From the NCBI GenBank assembly GCA_022478985.1, contig JAKSZP010017367.1, positions 1 to 64,000 of the forward strand: DNA of 64,000 nucleotides, given 5' to 3'. The notes under the pieces are model-generated. The model saw only the letters and a program-made list of their open reading frames with translations, did no database searches and had not been told where the DNA came from. The position numbers were made by a program, and so were the translations under genes. This document shows positions 35,195-47,160 of this stretch, one piece after another. This stretch comes from Massospora cicadina. Taxonomy: Eukaryota; Entomophthoromycota; Entomophthoromycetes; Entomophthorales; Entomophthoraceae. The stretch's first letter is position 1; the number at the start of each line of letters is the position of its first letter.

Positions 35195-37041
35195 CCAAAG
35201 TCTTGCTCTGATGTCATTGGATCCCCCACTGACTGTCCCAGCGTGGGGCAGTGGCGAAACTCCCCCTCCATTTTCTGTCCAACAGGAAAACGTGCTCAGA
35301 TTGGCTCACCCAGTCAATCCAAACCCTTGGGACAATTTGTTCCTCCCAAGGATCTTGATGCCCATCTTTCCTAAACCCAAGCAGTGCCCTGCTGCCCCCC
35401 GGTGCTCCCCCAGAGCAACATGCATATGGCCTTAGAGTCAAATATGGGAAATTCTTCCCCTATGACGACCAAGCCATTATCAAAATGGCTCAGGTGGTGA
35501 TGACACCAGCCTGTTTTAAGACTTCCACCCCTATAAGGGGTACTTTGATCTTGGCTTCCCCTGTGAAGCTGATGCAGCCACTGCAGCAACGGTGCCATTA
35601 ATTTTTAACAATATTCCCCTCCCAACAACTTGGACCCAGCTCCCAATGGACACCACCTTGGTGGTCCAGTTTGCTGGTTTGCCCACCCACCTCCCCCTGA
35701 AGTGCTCCACCAGGAGCTTATGGAAGGTTTGGCAGCCTACGGCGCCAACCACATCTTACAATTTGTGGTCCCCAAATGGGGCCACACGCCTTGCTGGGCT
35801 TCAGGTGTATGCCACAATCAGCCCTGAATTTACAAAAATTTCTCTGGCAATTTCACCTCATGCCACCATCCCATCTGCCCCCAATCATCCGTTCTGGGCC
35901 TGCGTTGAGGGCGGACGGATGATTTGTTCATCCTGTTTTGAGTTAGACCACTTGAAACATAAATGGCCATACTCAGAAACTTCCGCTGATGCCAAAAGTT
36001 TGCCTGACGCCCACCAATCTGCTGCCCACCCCGCGCCAACTCCAACATGGGGTATGATCCTACCATCCCCTCCTCCAATGCCTGATGCTGCAGCTGCACC
36101 TACAGCCACCAATCAGCACCCACCTTGGTCCAATGCCACAAATAATTCATCCAACCAAACATCAGATTGGATCCCAGTTTGATCCCATGAATCTGCAAGC
36201 AAATCAAACAAACCTCAACTGTATGATGATTACCCAATCCAATTCAACCAAAATACATAGGAATTATTGGATGAAATTGACGAATTAGGTAACATCATTG
36301 AAGAACTGACACTGCAACTTGAGCAGCTCTGTAACGCAGAATGGGATGCAAAATTCCCACCTCAGAAATATGTCTCACAACCTAACGCCAAACCGTTCTA
36401 CAGTGACCACCAGCTTGCAGTAGAAGCAGCCACCACACCAGATTGCCATCCACTTTGCAAAGCTGCCACCAAATCTGTGGCTGCGCCCACAGGAGGAATT
36501 CCACCTCCCATCATCCCCATAAATCTTACTGCACAAAGTAAGATCAACATGAAAACTTTACACAAAATCGTCACTGAAGCCATCCAGAATGTGGTAACAG
36601 TAGCACGGAATCTGAAAGCAAAAATAACCTGAACCAACATTGCCACATTTATTAAATTCCCAGAGGCTCACCTCAAAGCTGAAGACACTTTGGGAAAATA
36701 CATCGTTGGTATAATGATGGATGGCAACTATTCAGAAGTTCCAGTCATCAAGGATATTGAACCCCATGCCGTCAATGCCCCCACACCCTTACTATCTGCC
36801 TTAACACGCACCCTACTATGGAATGAGATGGATGCGGCCAAAGATGAGCCCCCCAATCCCCCTCCCCATCCACTATGGAGGGATAGCAGTATTCAATGCT
36901 CACCTGGTTGGATATTTTGTTAGGTACAATTCAATTGATCCATCCATTTTGGGCGTTTCATTTGAATCGTTTTTTCTATTATGATTTTAGCTTTAGTTTG
37001 GTAATGTCCATCCCCAGGTAAGCTTACCTCGGTTAAATAAA
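35195..37041 (+). mobile_element. Half-LINE: ORF1 only, with LINE 3' tail
   Basis: A LINE of a family related to 18213 and the same as 63600: the ORF1 runs straight into the 3' tail (GGTAATGTCCATCCCCAGG then TAAGCTTACCTCGGTTAAATAAAA, with a gap between quoted parts only), with no endonuclease or RT between. The tail closely matches that of SINE-C. Target duplications were not resolved. Confidence 0.75.
35211..36930 (+). pseudogene. ORF1 of the half-LINE (CCHC gag-like)
   Basis: The N-terminus MSLDPPLTVPAWGSGETPPP is shared with 63600. Then FHPYKGYFDLGFPCEADAAT (about 35522) is also shared. At 35925-35966 CSSCFELDHLKHKW is a zinc knuckle whose last Cys has become Trp. A Pro/Ala/Asn-rich linker follows, then a coiled-coil-like LGNIIEELTLQLEQL (about 36284) and a C-terminal part ending at 36921. 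Stops and shifts at about 35433, 35520, 36180 and 36630 break it. The long segments of 196 and 121 codons suggest it is younger than the LINE at 18213. Confidence 0.78.
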
Positions 37042-37849
37042 AGATGGTTTATGGGTTTTCTAGTGGCATTAAGCCAGATTCTTTTTAAAAAAACTATCAT
37101 TGATGGTAGCTCAACGTCTCAAGTATGCTGAAATTTCAGTTTTTTATGGAGGTGAGCCTTTCCCTGTTTGGTAGTATTTGATTTGAAATAGGAGTCAAAT
37201 TTCTGTTTTGGAATAAAATGCAATAAACGTTTTTGTTTAAGCTATACTTTCTCAATTTTCATTGCAACTGATGTAATGCTGTGTACCTCAACCCATGACT
37301 TCTTGATATCATCTGGTATGTTTGGTCATTACTCAGCGCTGGTCCAAGGTATTCTGAGATTAGGAGGCATAAAACTTGATACCTTTGTCCTTATTAACTT
37401 CATCCTTGTTTCTAAGGTTTATGCCAGTAGTTTGTTATGAGAAATGACAGTGTAATATATACCTATATATCACAATAATCTGATGAAAATTCCAGAATTG
37501 AATGTAATAATACTTAAGGAAGACTGCATATATGGTACAATAGGACGTCTCAACACCTGAGAATTGTAGAAACTAGAAACTAAGGCTGAGTTACAAACAT
37601 AATGAGGAACAGCTAGATCAGGGTGTGATGCTTTACAAGATAAGTAACAAAAAAAATTTTCTTATATGCAGCATCCCACTTGAACCAAGATCACTTTCAA
37701 AGGACATTTCATCTTAGTCTATGAAGCCATTATTAATACTTTAAGAATGGCTGTTTAAGCAAATTTAATGGGATTAAATTCTGGAAGCCATCTACAATGT
37801 ACTGGAAGTATGCTAAAATGTAGGATTTAGAATATTCTAAATCTTATAT
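37042..37849. other. Spacer
   Basis: No recognised feature. GGAATAAAATGCAATAAACG near 37210 resembles a retroposon tail but lacks a body. Confidence 0.5.
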
Positions 37850-38450
37850 TAGCATCAATTATTAGTTCTTTTTGAGTCCATTTAATGTGGTCAGTGTTAA
37901 TGCAGTGGGGCTCCTGTACAGGGGTTTCACAAAAATTAATTTTCCTGTCATTAAACACTTAACCAAGTGAGGCAATGATATCCCTGTCCCTGAATTTTTT
38001 TCAAAGGCTACAGCCTTATTCCTTTCCCTCTCCATTTTCACTTAACATGGGCGCCCCAGGGTTCTTTTTTGATAATGGGAAAAACTTTACATCATAAGTA
38101 ATACAAGAACTGAATTCCCTTTTCAGTGCCAGCTAACATATTTCCGTCCCTTAAAATCCTTTAACTAATGGGGCAGTGGAATGAGCAAAAGTTACCCTTA
38201 AATCTATTCTCCAAAGAATGATAGCCATTAAACTATGCTATAGAATCACTATCTGGCCTATGGCCTAAACACCTCAGATAAGCTATCATCAAATGATCAA
38301 GATATCCCATTTTCAGGCCCTCTACATGAAAGAACCATGATTACATAGTTATGTACAATTTTCTTCTGAATTCTTCCACTCACTAAAAGTGCTGAGTTAT
38401 CCATTAAGGCATTATAAAATTAAATAATTAGTTTGCAAACAATAACCATT
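37850..38450 (+). pseudogene. Gypsy integrase core fragment
   Basis: Translation gives GAPGFFFDNGKNFTS (about 38050-38092) with the second catalytic Asp, VIQELNSLFSAS, ISVP.NPLTNGAVE (about 38143-38185; the Glu is part of the TNG.VE block) and LKSILQRMIAIKLCYRITIW. This is the Ty3/Gypsy integrase DDE core with several stops. No RT lies upstream in the same copy, so it is a fragment or belongs to an element cut up by later events. Confidence 0.8.
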
Positions 38451-39475
38451 TAAGGAAATGTGATGACTACCACAAAAAAGACCACTTGATTCAATACTCT
38501 TTGACCAGTCCTTCTACGTTTAGTTTTAAGATTTTTTGTACTTTCATTATTTCCCTGGTGGATGAACTAAAAACTTGACATAGACCAGGGCGGGCCCATA
38601 TCATACCCTATGAAAAGTGATGCCTGAATATTCCATTGCAGATTTTGCATGTGGTATAATGGTCAACCAGATGTATGGTTTATTCTATTAAGCCTATTCT
38701 CATCTACAATAGGGTTTAAGGGGCACTGTCAGAATTCATAATGGCAAACTAAATGACTAAAATATTAATATCAGATTGGTGAGCTAGTCTACGCCCTCAT
38801 TTGTAATTGGATCTCAATGAACTTTACAAAATTCATCTAAATAAATCATTGTTCCAAAATTGGAAGGACCAATATAAGGAAATTAAAATATTGCTAAGGG
38901 AAACAGACTGAATCCACCCACTAATTAACAATCTGATAAAACTACTTACTGAATCCTAAGACTTTAACATGGAAGGCCCAGGACAATAAGGTTGTGATAA
39001 TCAAGATAATGGCAAATGATGAAAGCTGCTGCTTAACCCTCTTATTAAATGAGGATGAAAAAATCTTGATCAAAGAGGGATAAGCTCTCCCTAAATCTCT
39101 GGTCTCCCACTCACCCTATAAATATTAGTAAAATTTTACCAAGAAAAGTTCCTTTTTCTATTCAATATCTTAATTGGCGTATATCTTTACACTTCTCTAT
39201 AGTAATGTACCAAATTTTATAGGGCTGTGACCTCTGAAATTGTTTATACAGATCCTACTAAATGAGAAACTGCTTATATATCGCTTTTTAAAAGCCATTC
39301 TGCTATTAAAACCATACCAAAGGGAGCTAGGATATCAAAAAAGTACACCTTTGGGCAACCAAAAATATAACTTTCAGCTTTACTATAGTGATGAAGCCCT
39401 GAGAGTTAATATGGGTGTTCCAATAGGTACACTAAGTAAACAGAATCAATTATTTAATTATCCACATTCAACATA
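38451..39475. other. Worn sequence, probably Gypsy 3' region
   Basis: Coding-like but unassigned; an open stretch 39240-39485 has no recognised domain. Confidence 0.35.
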
Positions 39476-40330
39476 TGTTATGTGAACATGACACAATAGT
39501 GGGGACCAACCCCAAAGATATGGCTTGGGCGCTTGGAGGCCCAAAAGGTGAAGTTACAGGGCCTCCCAGACCTGAAGCACACCCTAGACCAGTGCTAGGT
39601 AAGGGCAAAATATGCCCAGGTTGATCCTAGTGGGGTGCTGAGTGCCCAGCCCTTGACGTCAAGCCAGGCATTAAAACAAACAATTTACCAAATGAACAAG
39701 GATGTTTTGATTTGGTTAGTCAAGGAGCGGGGTTTTGAAACCCATTCAATTTTTGAAATAACGCACTTGGGTTGAATACAACTCTAATCGATCACTTGAG
39801 TGAAGTCAGTTTTGGCCTATTCCATCAACTCTGATGGCAGTATCGCTCCTATTGGTGAGTCAATGCTTGGGCCCACTGCAGCATTAACCCTATTTCCCCA
39901 GTCAAGTTTAAATATGTTTTCCTAAACCAACTGTCCTTGTTGGTCAACTTCTCAAATAAACTTATACCCTGTTTTAAGTTGTTTTATTTATGATATTACA
40001 AACGCTCCAGAGTGTGAACCTCTTTGAAGAGGTCTCACGTTCCATTACATTTGCCATTGCAAGTACCATGCTGCTCTCCCCTCATGAATAGTTTGTCCAC
40101 CCAGGATCCCTCCAACCTGGGCCGCCTAACCCCATCCTATATGTGTACCGCGTCACCCTTATATGGGTTTTTATTATAAAATCGCAATTTTATGCCTAAG
40201 CAGGTATTGCTCCAGCACCCTCTGCTGGGCTATAATCAATCTGGCACTAACGGCTAGTTCCCTGGTGTTGGCCTGGTGCACCGCGCACTGCCACTCTGGG
40301 AATAGGAGAGTTATAGATACTCTCCTTACA
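39476..40330 (+). mobile_element. Solo LTR, family F, with target duplication
   Basis: 855 bp, from TGTTATGTGAACATGAC to ACTCTCCTTACA, flanked by the perfect 5-bp duplication ACATA (39471-39475 and 40331-40335). Aligns with 27421-28313. Internal frame: YAQVDPSG, QALKQTIYQMNK and GFETHSIFEITHLG (about 39600-39790), matching the copy at 15831 in the same frame. Confidence 0.92.
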
Positions 40331-40335
40331 ACATA

Positions 40336-41479
40336 GGCTAAGCTGAAGCTTTAAAAAAACTAATAATTTTTCTAATGTCTATAATCAAGTGCACCTACAT
40401 AGACATCAATGCAAATAGTATTAGGCTTTTAGTGATTGAAAACAGCGGCGCTAGTCTAAGTAGTTTTTACAAAATTAGCTAAAAGACTTATTCTTGTGAA
40501 AAACATAGAAAAGACCACAAAGAATAGAGAAACATGGACCAATACATAACATCACTTGGGGTATATAGTTTAATGCTGTGAGATTTAAATATTGTAGTGT
40601 TAATACAGCCATTATCCTAATAAATTTAAATTATTATATCCTCATTATAGCCTCCTTTATGAGGAAGTATGATATCAAGACATACTTTGAGGTTTCTTTA
40701 TAGAAACGCATGTATAAAAGTTAATGCTATATTAGATGAAGGATAGTATACTGAACCCCAAATTCAGTTTTCATCAACCTAGAGTTCAAGGATTATATAT
40801 ACTAATTTGATACCAGAAAAGACACTACTGCACCAAGAAGTTGTCAAACCAAATTGAAAAGCAACAGGATTATACTTAGGACTGACCAGAGATTAACCAT
40901 TTTGGATGGCCACAGGTTACAATTGGAATGGACATCAAGATAAATATCCATTAAGGATTCTATGGGGAGTTTTTAAGCCATTCCACCAATCTCAAATGGA
41001 ACCCATTACCGCTCCTGGACATATATTCTCATATTATGGAAAAGTACAGGCATATTAGCTGATTTATAAAACTATTACTATCAAAGAAGAAGGATCATCC
41101 TGGGTGTCAGTTCTAGTTAGAATTTGTGTATCTTAGTATTTATTTAGCTTTTCAACCAAATTTGTATTTGCATTACAATTAACTGTATATTTATTACTAC
41201 CATGTGAGTGACTATAATTTATCACTTTTTATTACTATAATACCGACTGAGGATTCAAAGTGTATAAGTCTTTGGCAGCTTAGAATAAGTTGAGCTAGAT
41301 AGAGATGAAAGATGGCTGTCTTCTCACTGATACCTCACAAGTGTATGGATTTTCTGATAGAGGAAGAAAAGGATCAAGCTATGGCCCAATTGAAAGTGGA
41401 AGGCAATTTTCTCTAATGTTTACTTTGACCTGAGTTCACCAGTTATGATAGCTATTTTTTACAAGAAAGCATCCGCTAA
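40336..41479. other. Worn sequence upstream of an RT
   Basis: Probably the gag/protease side of element D, but nothing is recognisable. Confidence 0.35.
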
Positions 41480-42447
41480 TTTGCCTTTAGTCTCTTTAGT
41501 GGTTTAAAGAAGAAAATAAAATTGTGAATGAGGATATCAACCAACTGGTACTAAAGGGGATGGTGGTGCCACAAAAGAGCAATAAGAGGCCTTGATCTAA
41601 GTTGTAGAAAAGAATAACTTGTTCAATTGTGTGATCATAGACTATAAGAAGATTGATACTATCATAAATAAGTACTCCTATTTTTTTAGTACTAGATGGT
41701 CCCAATACAAGTACTCCTATTACTTGCCACAAATTAGCAAAATACTAGACTTCCCAAGAGGAGCAAAATACCTCTTGGACCTAAGTTTTTATCTCTGAAC
41801 ATTTGTAGATCAAGCTACTGAAATAAGATCAGAATAAAAGTTATAAACACAATCCAGGGTCTTTACAAACCAACTCAGATGCCACTTTGGCTGTGTAATG
41901 CTCCTTCCACCTTCCAGCAAAAATTGACAGAATAATGGGTGATCTAAAAATTTCATGCATTCTACTATATATATTTGATATAAATGTTTTTTTGAGGACG
42001 TTCATAAAATATTTTCAGCACATGGAAGAAGTCTTCCACCATCTTACCACTGTAAACCAGAATATCAAACCATAAAAAGTTCACCTTCTATCAATAACAG
42101 CTTAAATACCTAGAGTTTGTTATTAAAAAACAAGGATTATGGGCTTAACTCACCAAAGTAGTTTCAATTAGTAATTTAAATGATAAAGTAGCAAAAGAGA
42201 CATTTAGGTTTTCTGGGATGATCAGCATCAACAATAACTCTTCTAAATAAATAAAAATGGGTTACACTACTACATCCTTAAAAATATGTTCAGTTTAAAT
42301 GTACACAAAATTCTTATCTAGCTTTTGACAAACTAAGGGTATTTTACTAATGAACCAATACTTATGTAATCAAATTCTTATAGACTTTCTATCGTTCAAG
42401 CAGATTTATCACTCACCACTATAGGGGTGGAAATTTCTTAGCTCAAC
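41480..42447 (+). pseudogene. Reverse transcriptase of Gypsy element D
   Basis: Blocks in order: NEDINQLVLKGMVVPQKSN, DYKKIDTIINKYSY..YLPQI (split by an ultrashort retroposon at 41682), PRGAKYLLDLSF, LWLCNAPSTFQQKLT, CILLYIFDINVF (about 41960, where YLDDINVF is expected, so the catalytic Asp pair is damaged), and FQHMEEVFHHLTTVNQNIK. Ty3/Gypsy type. RNase H traces follow before the SINE-C. Highly degenerate, older than elements C and E. Confidence 0.82.
41682..41708 (-). mobile_element. Ultrashort retroposon, copy 3 (27 bp)
   Basis: Minus-strand TTGGGACCATCTAGTACT plus A run, flanked by AAGTACTCCTAT (41670-41681 and 41709-41720). It interrupts the RT frame KYSY|YLPQI exactly; removing it with one duplicate restores the frame. 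Confidence 0.92.
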
Positions 42448-42461
42448 AATATGCTTGTAAA

Positions 42462-42750
42462 GGGGGTGGAAGGCGAGTCAGTAGGGCGTACGGCTACCAA
42501 CCTGAAGGTTGCAGGTTTAAATTCCACCCTTTGCACATCGATCAGGGTGCCAGCCAAAGGAAGCTATTGGCGGTTAGTAGGTCTAATAACACGAAAAACT
42601 TACCCATGACGTAACCAGAAAAATTTGAGTCCCAATCCGGAGGTGAAAAAACTTTCTTTGATGGAGTTGACCCTGTTCAGGTTTCATGTCATTTCTTTCT
42701 TTCTTTTGGTAATTCCTGTCCCCTGGTCAGCTTGCCTTGGTTAATAAAAA
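42462..42750 (+). mobile_element. SINE-C, older copy
   Basis: Full-length relative of 49635. Flanks AATATGCTTGTAAA (42448-42461) and AATATGATTGTAAA (42751-42764) are a 14-bp duplication with one mismatch. Most differences from the copy at 49635 are CpG to TpG or CpA. Confidence 0.93.
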
Positions 42751-42879
42751 AATATGATTGTAAAGACTTGTGGTCTACTAAAGGAAAAATTTAGATATAC
42801 ACCAACGGAAAAATATAAAGTGATAAAAATGAGAGCTCAACTGAAATTTACGCTTGTAAACAATATTGGATATATTGAC

Positions 42880-43458
42880 ATGAGGTGCACTTAAAAGTTA
42901 TACCAGAGTATGCCTTATATTAATGGTTGCAGAACCTTAAAGAGCTGCAGAGCGGCAGTAGAGATCAGCTTTTTTACAATACAATCAAAATTTAGATGCA
43001 GCGTTGACCTAGGGTGAATTATCAAATTGTCAAATGCATATTCTAGATTCCCACTATGTCATTGGTCAACAACCTAAAAATCCTTATATAGTAGAATATT
43101 AGATCAAAGATATGAGGATGAATTGGAAGAGATACAATGAGTACTATATAAACTGATGAAGAAGATCATTTTAAGGATGAGGAGCTCTAAAAAATGGATG
43201 GCAAGAAATATTTATTATTGAGACCTACAGAGCAGACAGAATTGATCATCTTAGACAAGAAGGTGACTGGACAAGAAATATTGAGAGTATGCATATTTGG
43301 TTAAAGAAACATCAGCACTAGGAGCCTATACATTTTGATGTTTAGGAGACCATCAACTTTTACAAAAATGCCAAGAAAAGACTAAGTAATGTGATGAATA
43401 ATATTTTACAGATAAAGCTTCCTAAAGAACTTTGAGATAATCAAGGATTTGTTTATTT
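42880..43458 (+). pseudogene. RNase H end / integrase N-terminal remains of element D
   Basis: Worn sequence in the position of the RNase H end and integrase zinc domain. DAALT.GE (about 42990) may be the ..NADALSR end and HYVIGQQPKNPY follows. Low-complexity decay prevents a firm call. Confidence 0.45.
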
Positions 43459-46217
43459 TGATGGTTGCAATATGAGTTTCTATTATGAAAATATTGATAT
43501 AACCAGTTAAGAGTTATAAAGTTAAAATTTTGAATTTTTGGGCCCTCAAACTGCCTGTCAACACTAGGATTAACTAGGCTTCAACGCTTTTATATTATCA
43601 TCCTAAGATTGAAGTTCATTTAAATATAAGGTTGTAAATTCCATTGTCCCCAGTTTGGTATCCTTATGCTTCACCACCCATAGAAAAAGAAACATCAAAT
43701 TCGCACCTTAGTATTTACTAATCTAAACAACTTGTTTTATTTTGAAGTTTAAAAAATCAACTATCAGATTTGAGTGACAACCCCCTGGGTACTTCTTGGC
43801 ATTGAGTCTAGTGCCCCACAACTTTCCCAAGTGCCAAGCGCGTGAAAGGCTACCACAGGTGATGATCAACATGATTTTGAGTCTATAAGAAGTCACTAGC
43901 TGAGAAAACTCATGTGGTTAGTTCTTGTGTAAAGCTAAAGCCCAGGTTTGAGAATAGGGAGCTCGCTGCATCTAGACTAGTGAGGTATCACCTACCATCA
44001 CCAATTGAACCCAGGGACAACAATTACACTTATCACTAATTGATCAAGATGACTCTCTTTTATACTATTTCATTTGTCAAGTGTCAATTAGGCCTTTGGG
44101 AGGTCTTATTGTAACATTTTCTCAAGATCAAATTCTCATCTCAGCGGGTTGTGGTACCTTTCAGCTCACAAAATGGAAGTGACAATGTCCCAAACATTGG
44201 TTTCTTTCTTTCCCTTATTGTTTTAGCTGGGACCAGATGATGAGATGGGAATAGGGAGGTTTCCTTTGGGTGCTGGAAGTTAGGCCTCTTGCGCCATCCA
44301 GGAGACCTCTATGGGAAGCATTGACGCTTTATATGACCCTAAGTTTCCAAATGATACTCCTTCTTCATTTCTTAAGAATAGTTTACTCATCAAATTGTTG
44401 TAGCTAGTTACTCCCACTATTGAAAAATTTTAGTTGTTCACTTTTAGCATGGTGTGTGTGATAAAACAATTGTTCTTACATAAAACTCCCAAAAAAGTAT
44501 AATTAGTGTAGATTATAATTTTGATGTTTTCAATATGAGTTTGCATCATAAAAACTTAAATAAATAACAACTTCAATTTATATAGGTATATCTTAAATCT
44601 TTTGCCCTTGGTCCACCTATTGATACTGAGCTTGGGTTTGTTTCACGCTAATTTATTTTTTTCTCAGATATATAAAAATTTATATCAATCCATTGTTCCA
44701 AGCTTAGTATTCTTATGAAGCGCTGCCATTTTTGATATACAACCAGTTTGGATCTTAATATCCAAATGTTTTTTATGTTGTTTCTACAATTTTGAGCTTT
44801 TTATAAGGTTCTTATTTATAAAGAATGGGGCAATGACCTCCTGGGCTCCCCTCAGCATGGAAACTGGTGTCCAACAACCTTCCCAAGTGCTAGCGCATGT
44901 AAGGCCACCACAGTTCATGATCATCCTGATTTACGTCTACAAGAATCCAATAGCTAAGAAATCTCTGGGGTTAGTTCCTGCATGAAGCTAAAGCTTAGGT
45001 TTGATCATATGGAGCTCACTGCACCTAGGCTGGTGAGGCATCACCCACCACCAACCAAACCCAGGGACAACAATTACATTTATCACCAATTTATCAAGGT
45101 TGACTCTCTTTCAGATTAATCCATTTGTCAAGTGGTGATTAGGCCCTTAGGAGGCCTGATTTTAACATTATCTATAGCTATGATTATCATTTCAGGGGTT
45201 TTGGTACATTTAGTCCATAAAATGGAAGTGACCATGTCCTAAATATGGTTTTTCTCTCTTCTCCTCCTTGGTTTAGCTGAGACTAGATGATGATTGAGAT
45301 TAGGTAGGTTTTATTTATAATGCTGGCAGTTAAGGCCTTCTGCGCCATCTGAGAGACCTCTTAATGAAGCATTGATGCTTTACATGATCCAATTACTCCA
45401 AATGGTAATCTTTTCCTTTTTTCCATAAAAAGACCACCCATCAAATTGCTGTTGCTAGTTGCTCCCCCTCTGAAGAAATTTAAAGGTGTTTTATTAAGCA
45501 GTATGTGTTATAAACCAATAGTTACAAACAAAACACCTAATAATTCCATATAACTAATGTTACTATGAGTTTGATGTTTCAATCTGAGTTTGTATCAAGA
45601 AAATACTAAATAAAAACAATTTGATTTTATATGGTTGGATTTTATGTTGTTAATATTTGATCCACATATAACTACTGAGCTTGGCTAGACTTTTATGCTT
45701 ATTTATTTATTTTAATTTCCAAGTTACATTTAAACTTGGAGTGGCAATTCAGTTGTTCCCAGTTAAATATTCTTATGAAGCACAGACCATTTCATATGAA
45801 AAACCAAAAGAACCTTAATATATATCTGATTCTACTATTGTTTCTATGGTTTTTAACTTTGTAGAAGGTTTTAATTTAACATAATAGATCAATGACCTCC
45901 CAGGGTCCCCTCAGCAATGAGATAGTGCTTAAAATATGCCAAATTGCAAGTGCATGCAAGACACCACAGGCCACAATTGACCTGAGTTTGACCTGAAAGT
46001 TTATAAGCTGAGAAAATGCGTGGGGTTAATCCTCTCCAGAAAACTAGAGGCTAGTTTTGATCATAGGGAACTCATTGTACCTTGGCTAGCAAGCCTTCAC
46101 TTCCATTAGCAAATAAACTTGGGGACAACTTTTACCTTGCTACCAATTGATTGAAATGTCTCTATCTTGGATTATTTATGTGTCAAATGGTGATTGGACC
46201 TTGAGAGATTATCATCA
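43459..46217 (+). mobile_element. 2.6-copy tandem array, LTR-int-LTR-int-LTR-like
   Basis: A unit of about 1060 bp is repeated: starts at 43459 (TGATGGTTGCAATATGAG), 44522 (TGATGTTTTCAATATGAG) and 45572 (TGATGTTTCAATCTGAG). The third copy stops after about 646 bp. The first 650 bp behave like LTRs (43459-44116, 44522-45167, 45572-46217), each starting TGATG and ending AACA or ATCA, with two internal pieces of about 405 bp. Coding potential is nil. It separates the front and core parts of the element D integrase. The TSD is not convincing (TATTT against CACAT), so a simple tandem duplication remains possible. Confidence 0.8.
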
Positions 46218-47160
46218 CACATATCAGAAGGCACCACATACCACTTGGTTATACTCAATTTTGAATGACACACTGTCTTTAATGAAATGGTATGCCCTCT
46301 AACCATGAATTGTGGAAAGTTTAAGTATAGCCTGGTAATAATTGACCACCTCACCATGTGGGTAGAAGCCAGAAAAGATAAAAGTTAGGCGCTATGGTGA
46401 CACTCAGGTTCATTTTTGGTATTACCTACTGACGCAGGTATCCTCAAATTACTCTAATGGCACAGGACCAATTTTTTCATATTTGATAATAAAGTTTACA
46501 GTCTAATGTGAATGAAAGGGCTTGTGTCAAGGCTATAATACCATGAGTATAATGGCACCATTAGCAAGGGATCGAATCCTAATAAGTAATTGACAAATTT
46601 TTACACTGGGAAAACCATATATTTACAATCTCTTCCTACCCTATCCCCTGTTCACTTATACTTTACTTCACAAAATTTGAGGAGGTCGCCATTACAGCTA
46701 CTAAACAAAAAGCATTATAAACTGGCTCCAATTTTTTCACCCACAATGAGAATATATTCTCAGTCTAATATTTAAAATTTCATTTGGGGTAAAATTCAAT
46801 TGTGGAGCAAGGATACTCCAAAGTGTTGAAAATGAGATCTAAATATGGATAATAGCATAAAAAGGATCAGCGTACATTGTTCACCTTTTGAAGTGAATGA
46901 GTAAATGCATATTATAACAACAAAGGATTTGTAAAAAAGCAGGATAACATTTTTGGAAACTTTTATAAGATCATAGGGAGAAACTTAACAGATGATTACA
47001 CTATGGAGGATCTCAGGAGCTGCATATCATAACATGAGTGAACTCCAAATACCTTGTACCATTCCATGAAGTGCTACCAGACTATAAATTCCCATTAACC
47101 CAGACCCTTTCTAACCACATTTCATTTTTTGATCCACTATACTTAGTCAAGTAGGGGAAA
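46218..47160 (+). pseudogene. Integrase core and C-terminus of element D
   Basis: Directly after the array: YQKAPHTTWLYSI, then MNCGKFKYSLVIIDHLTMWV followed by EARK (about 46302-46375), the integrase block holding the first catalytic Asp. A worn core follows, and DDYTMEDLRS (about 46991) corresponds to the GPYTI.D....AY C-terminal block. Many stops. Confidence 0.75.

Noticed and set aside
35211..36182. Possible host zinc-finger protein
   Set aside because: The motif is a retroelement CCHC knuckle and the same N-terminus recurs at 63600, so it is a LINE ORF1.
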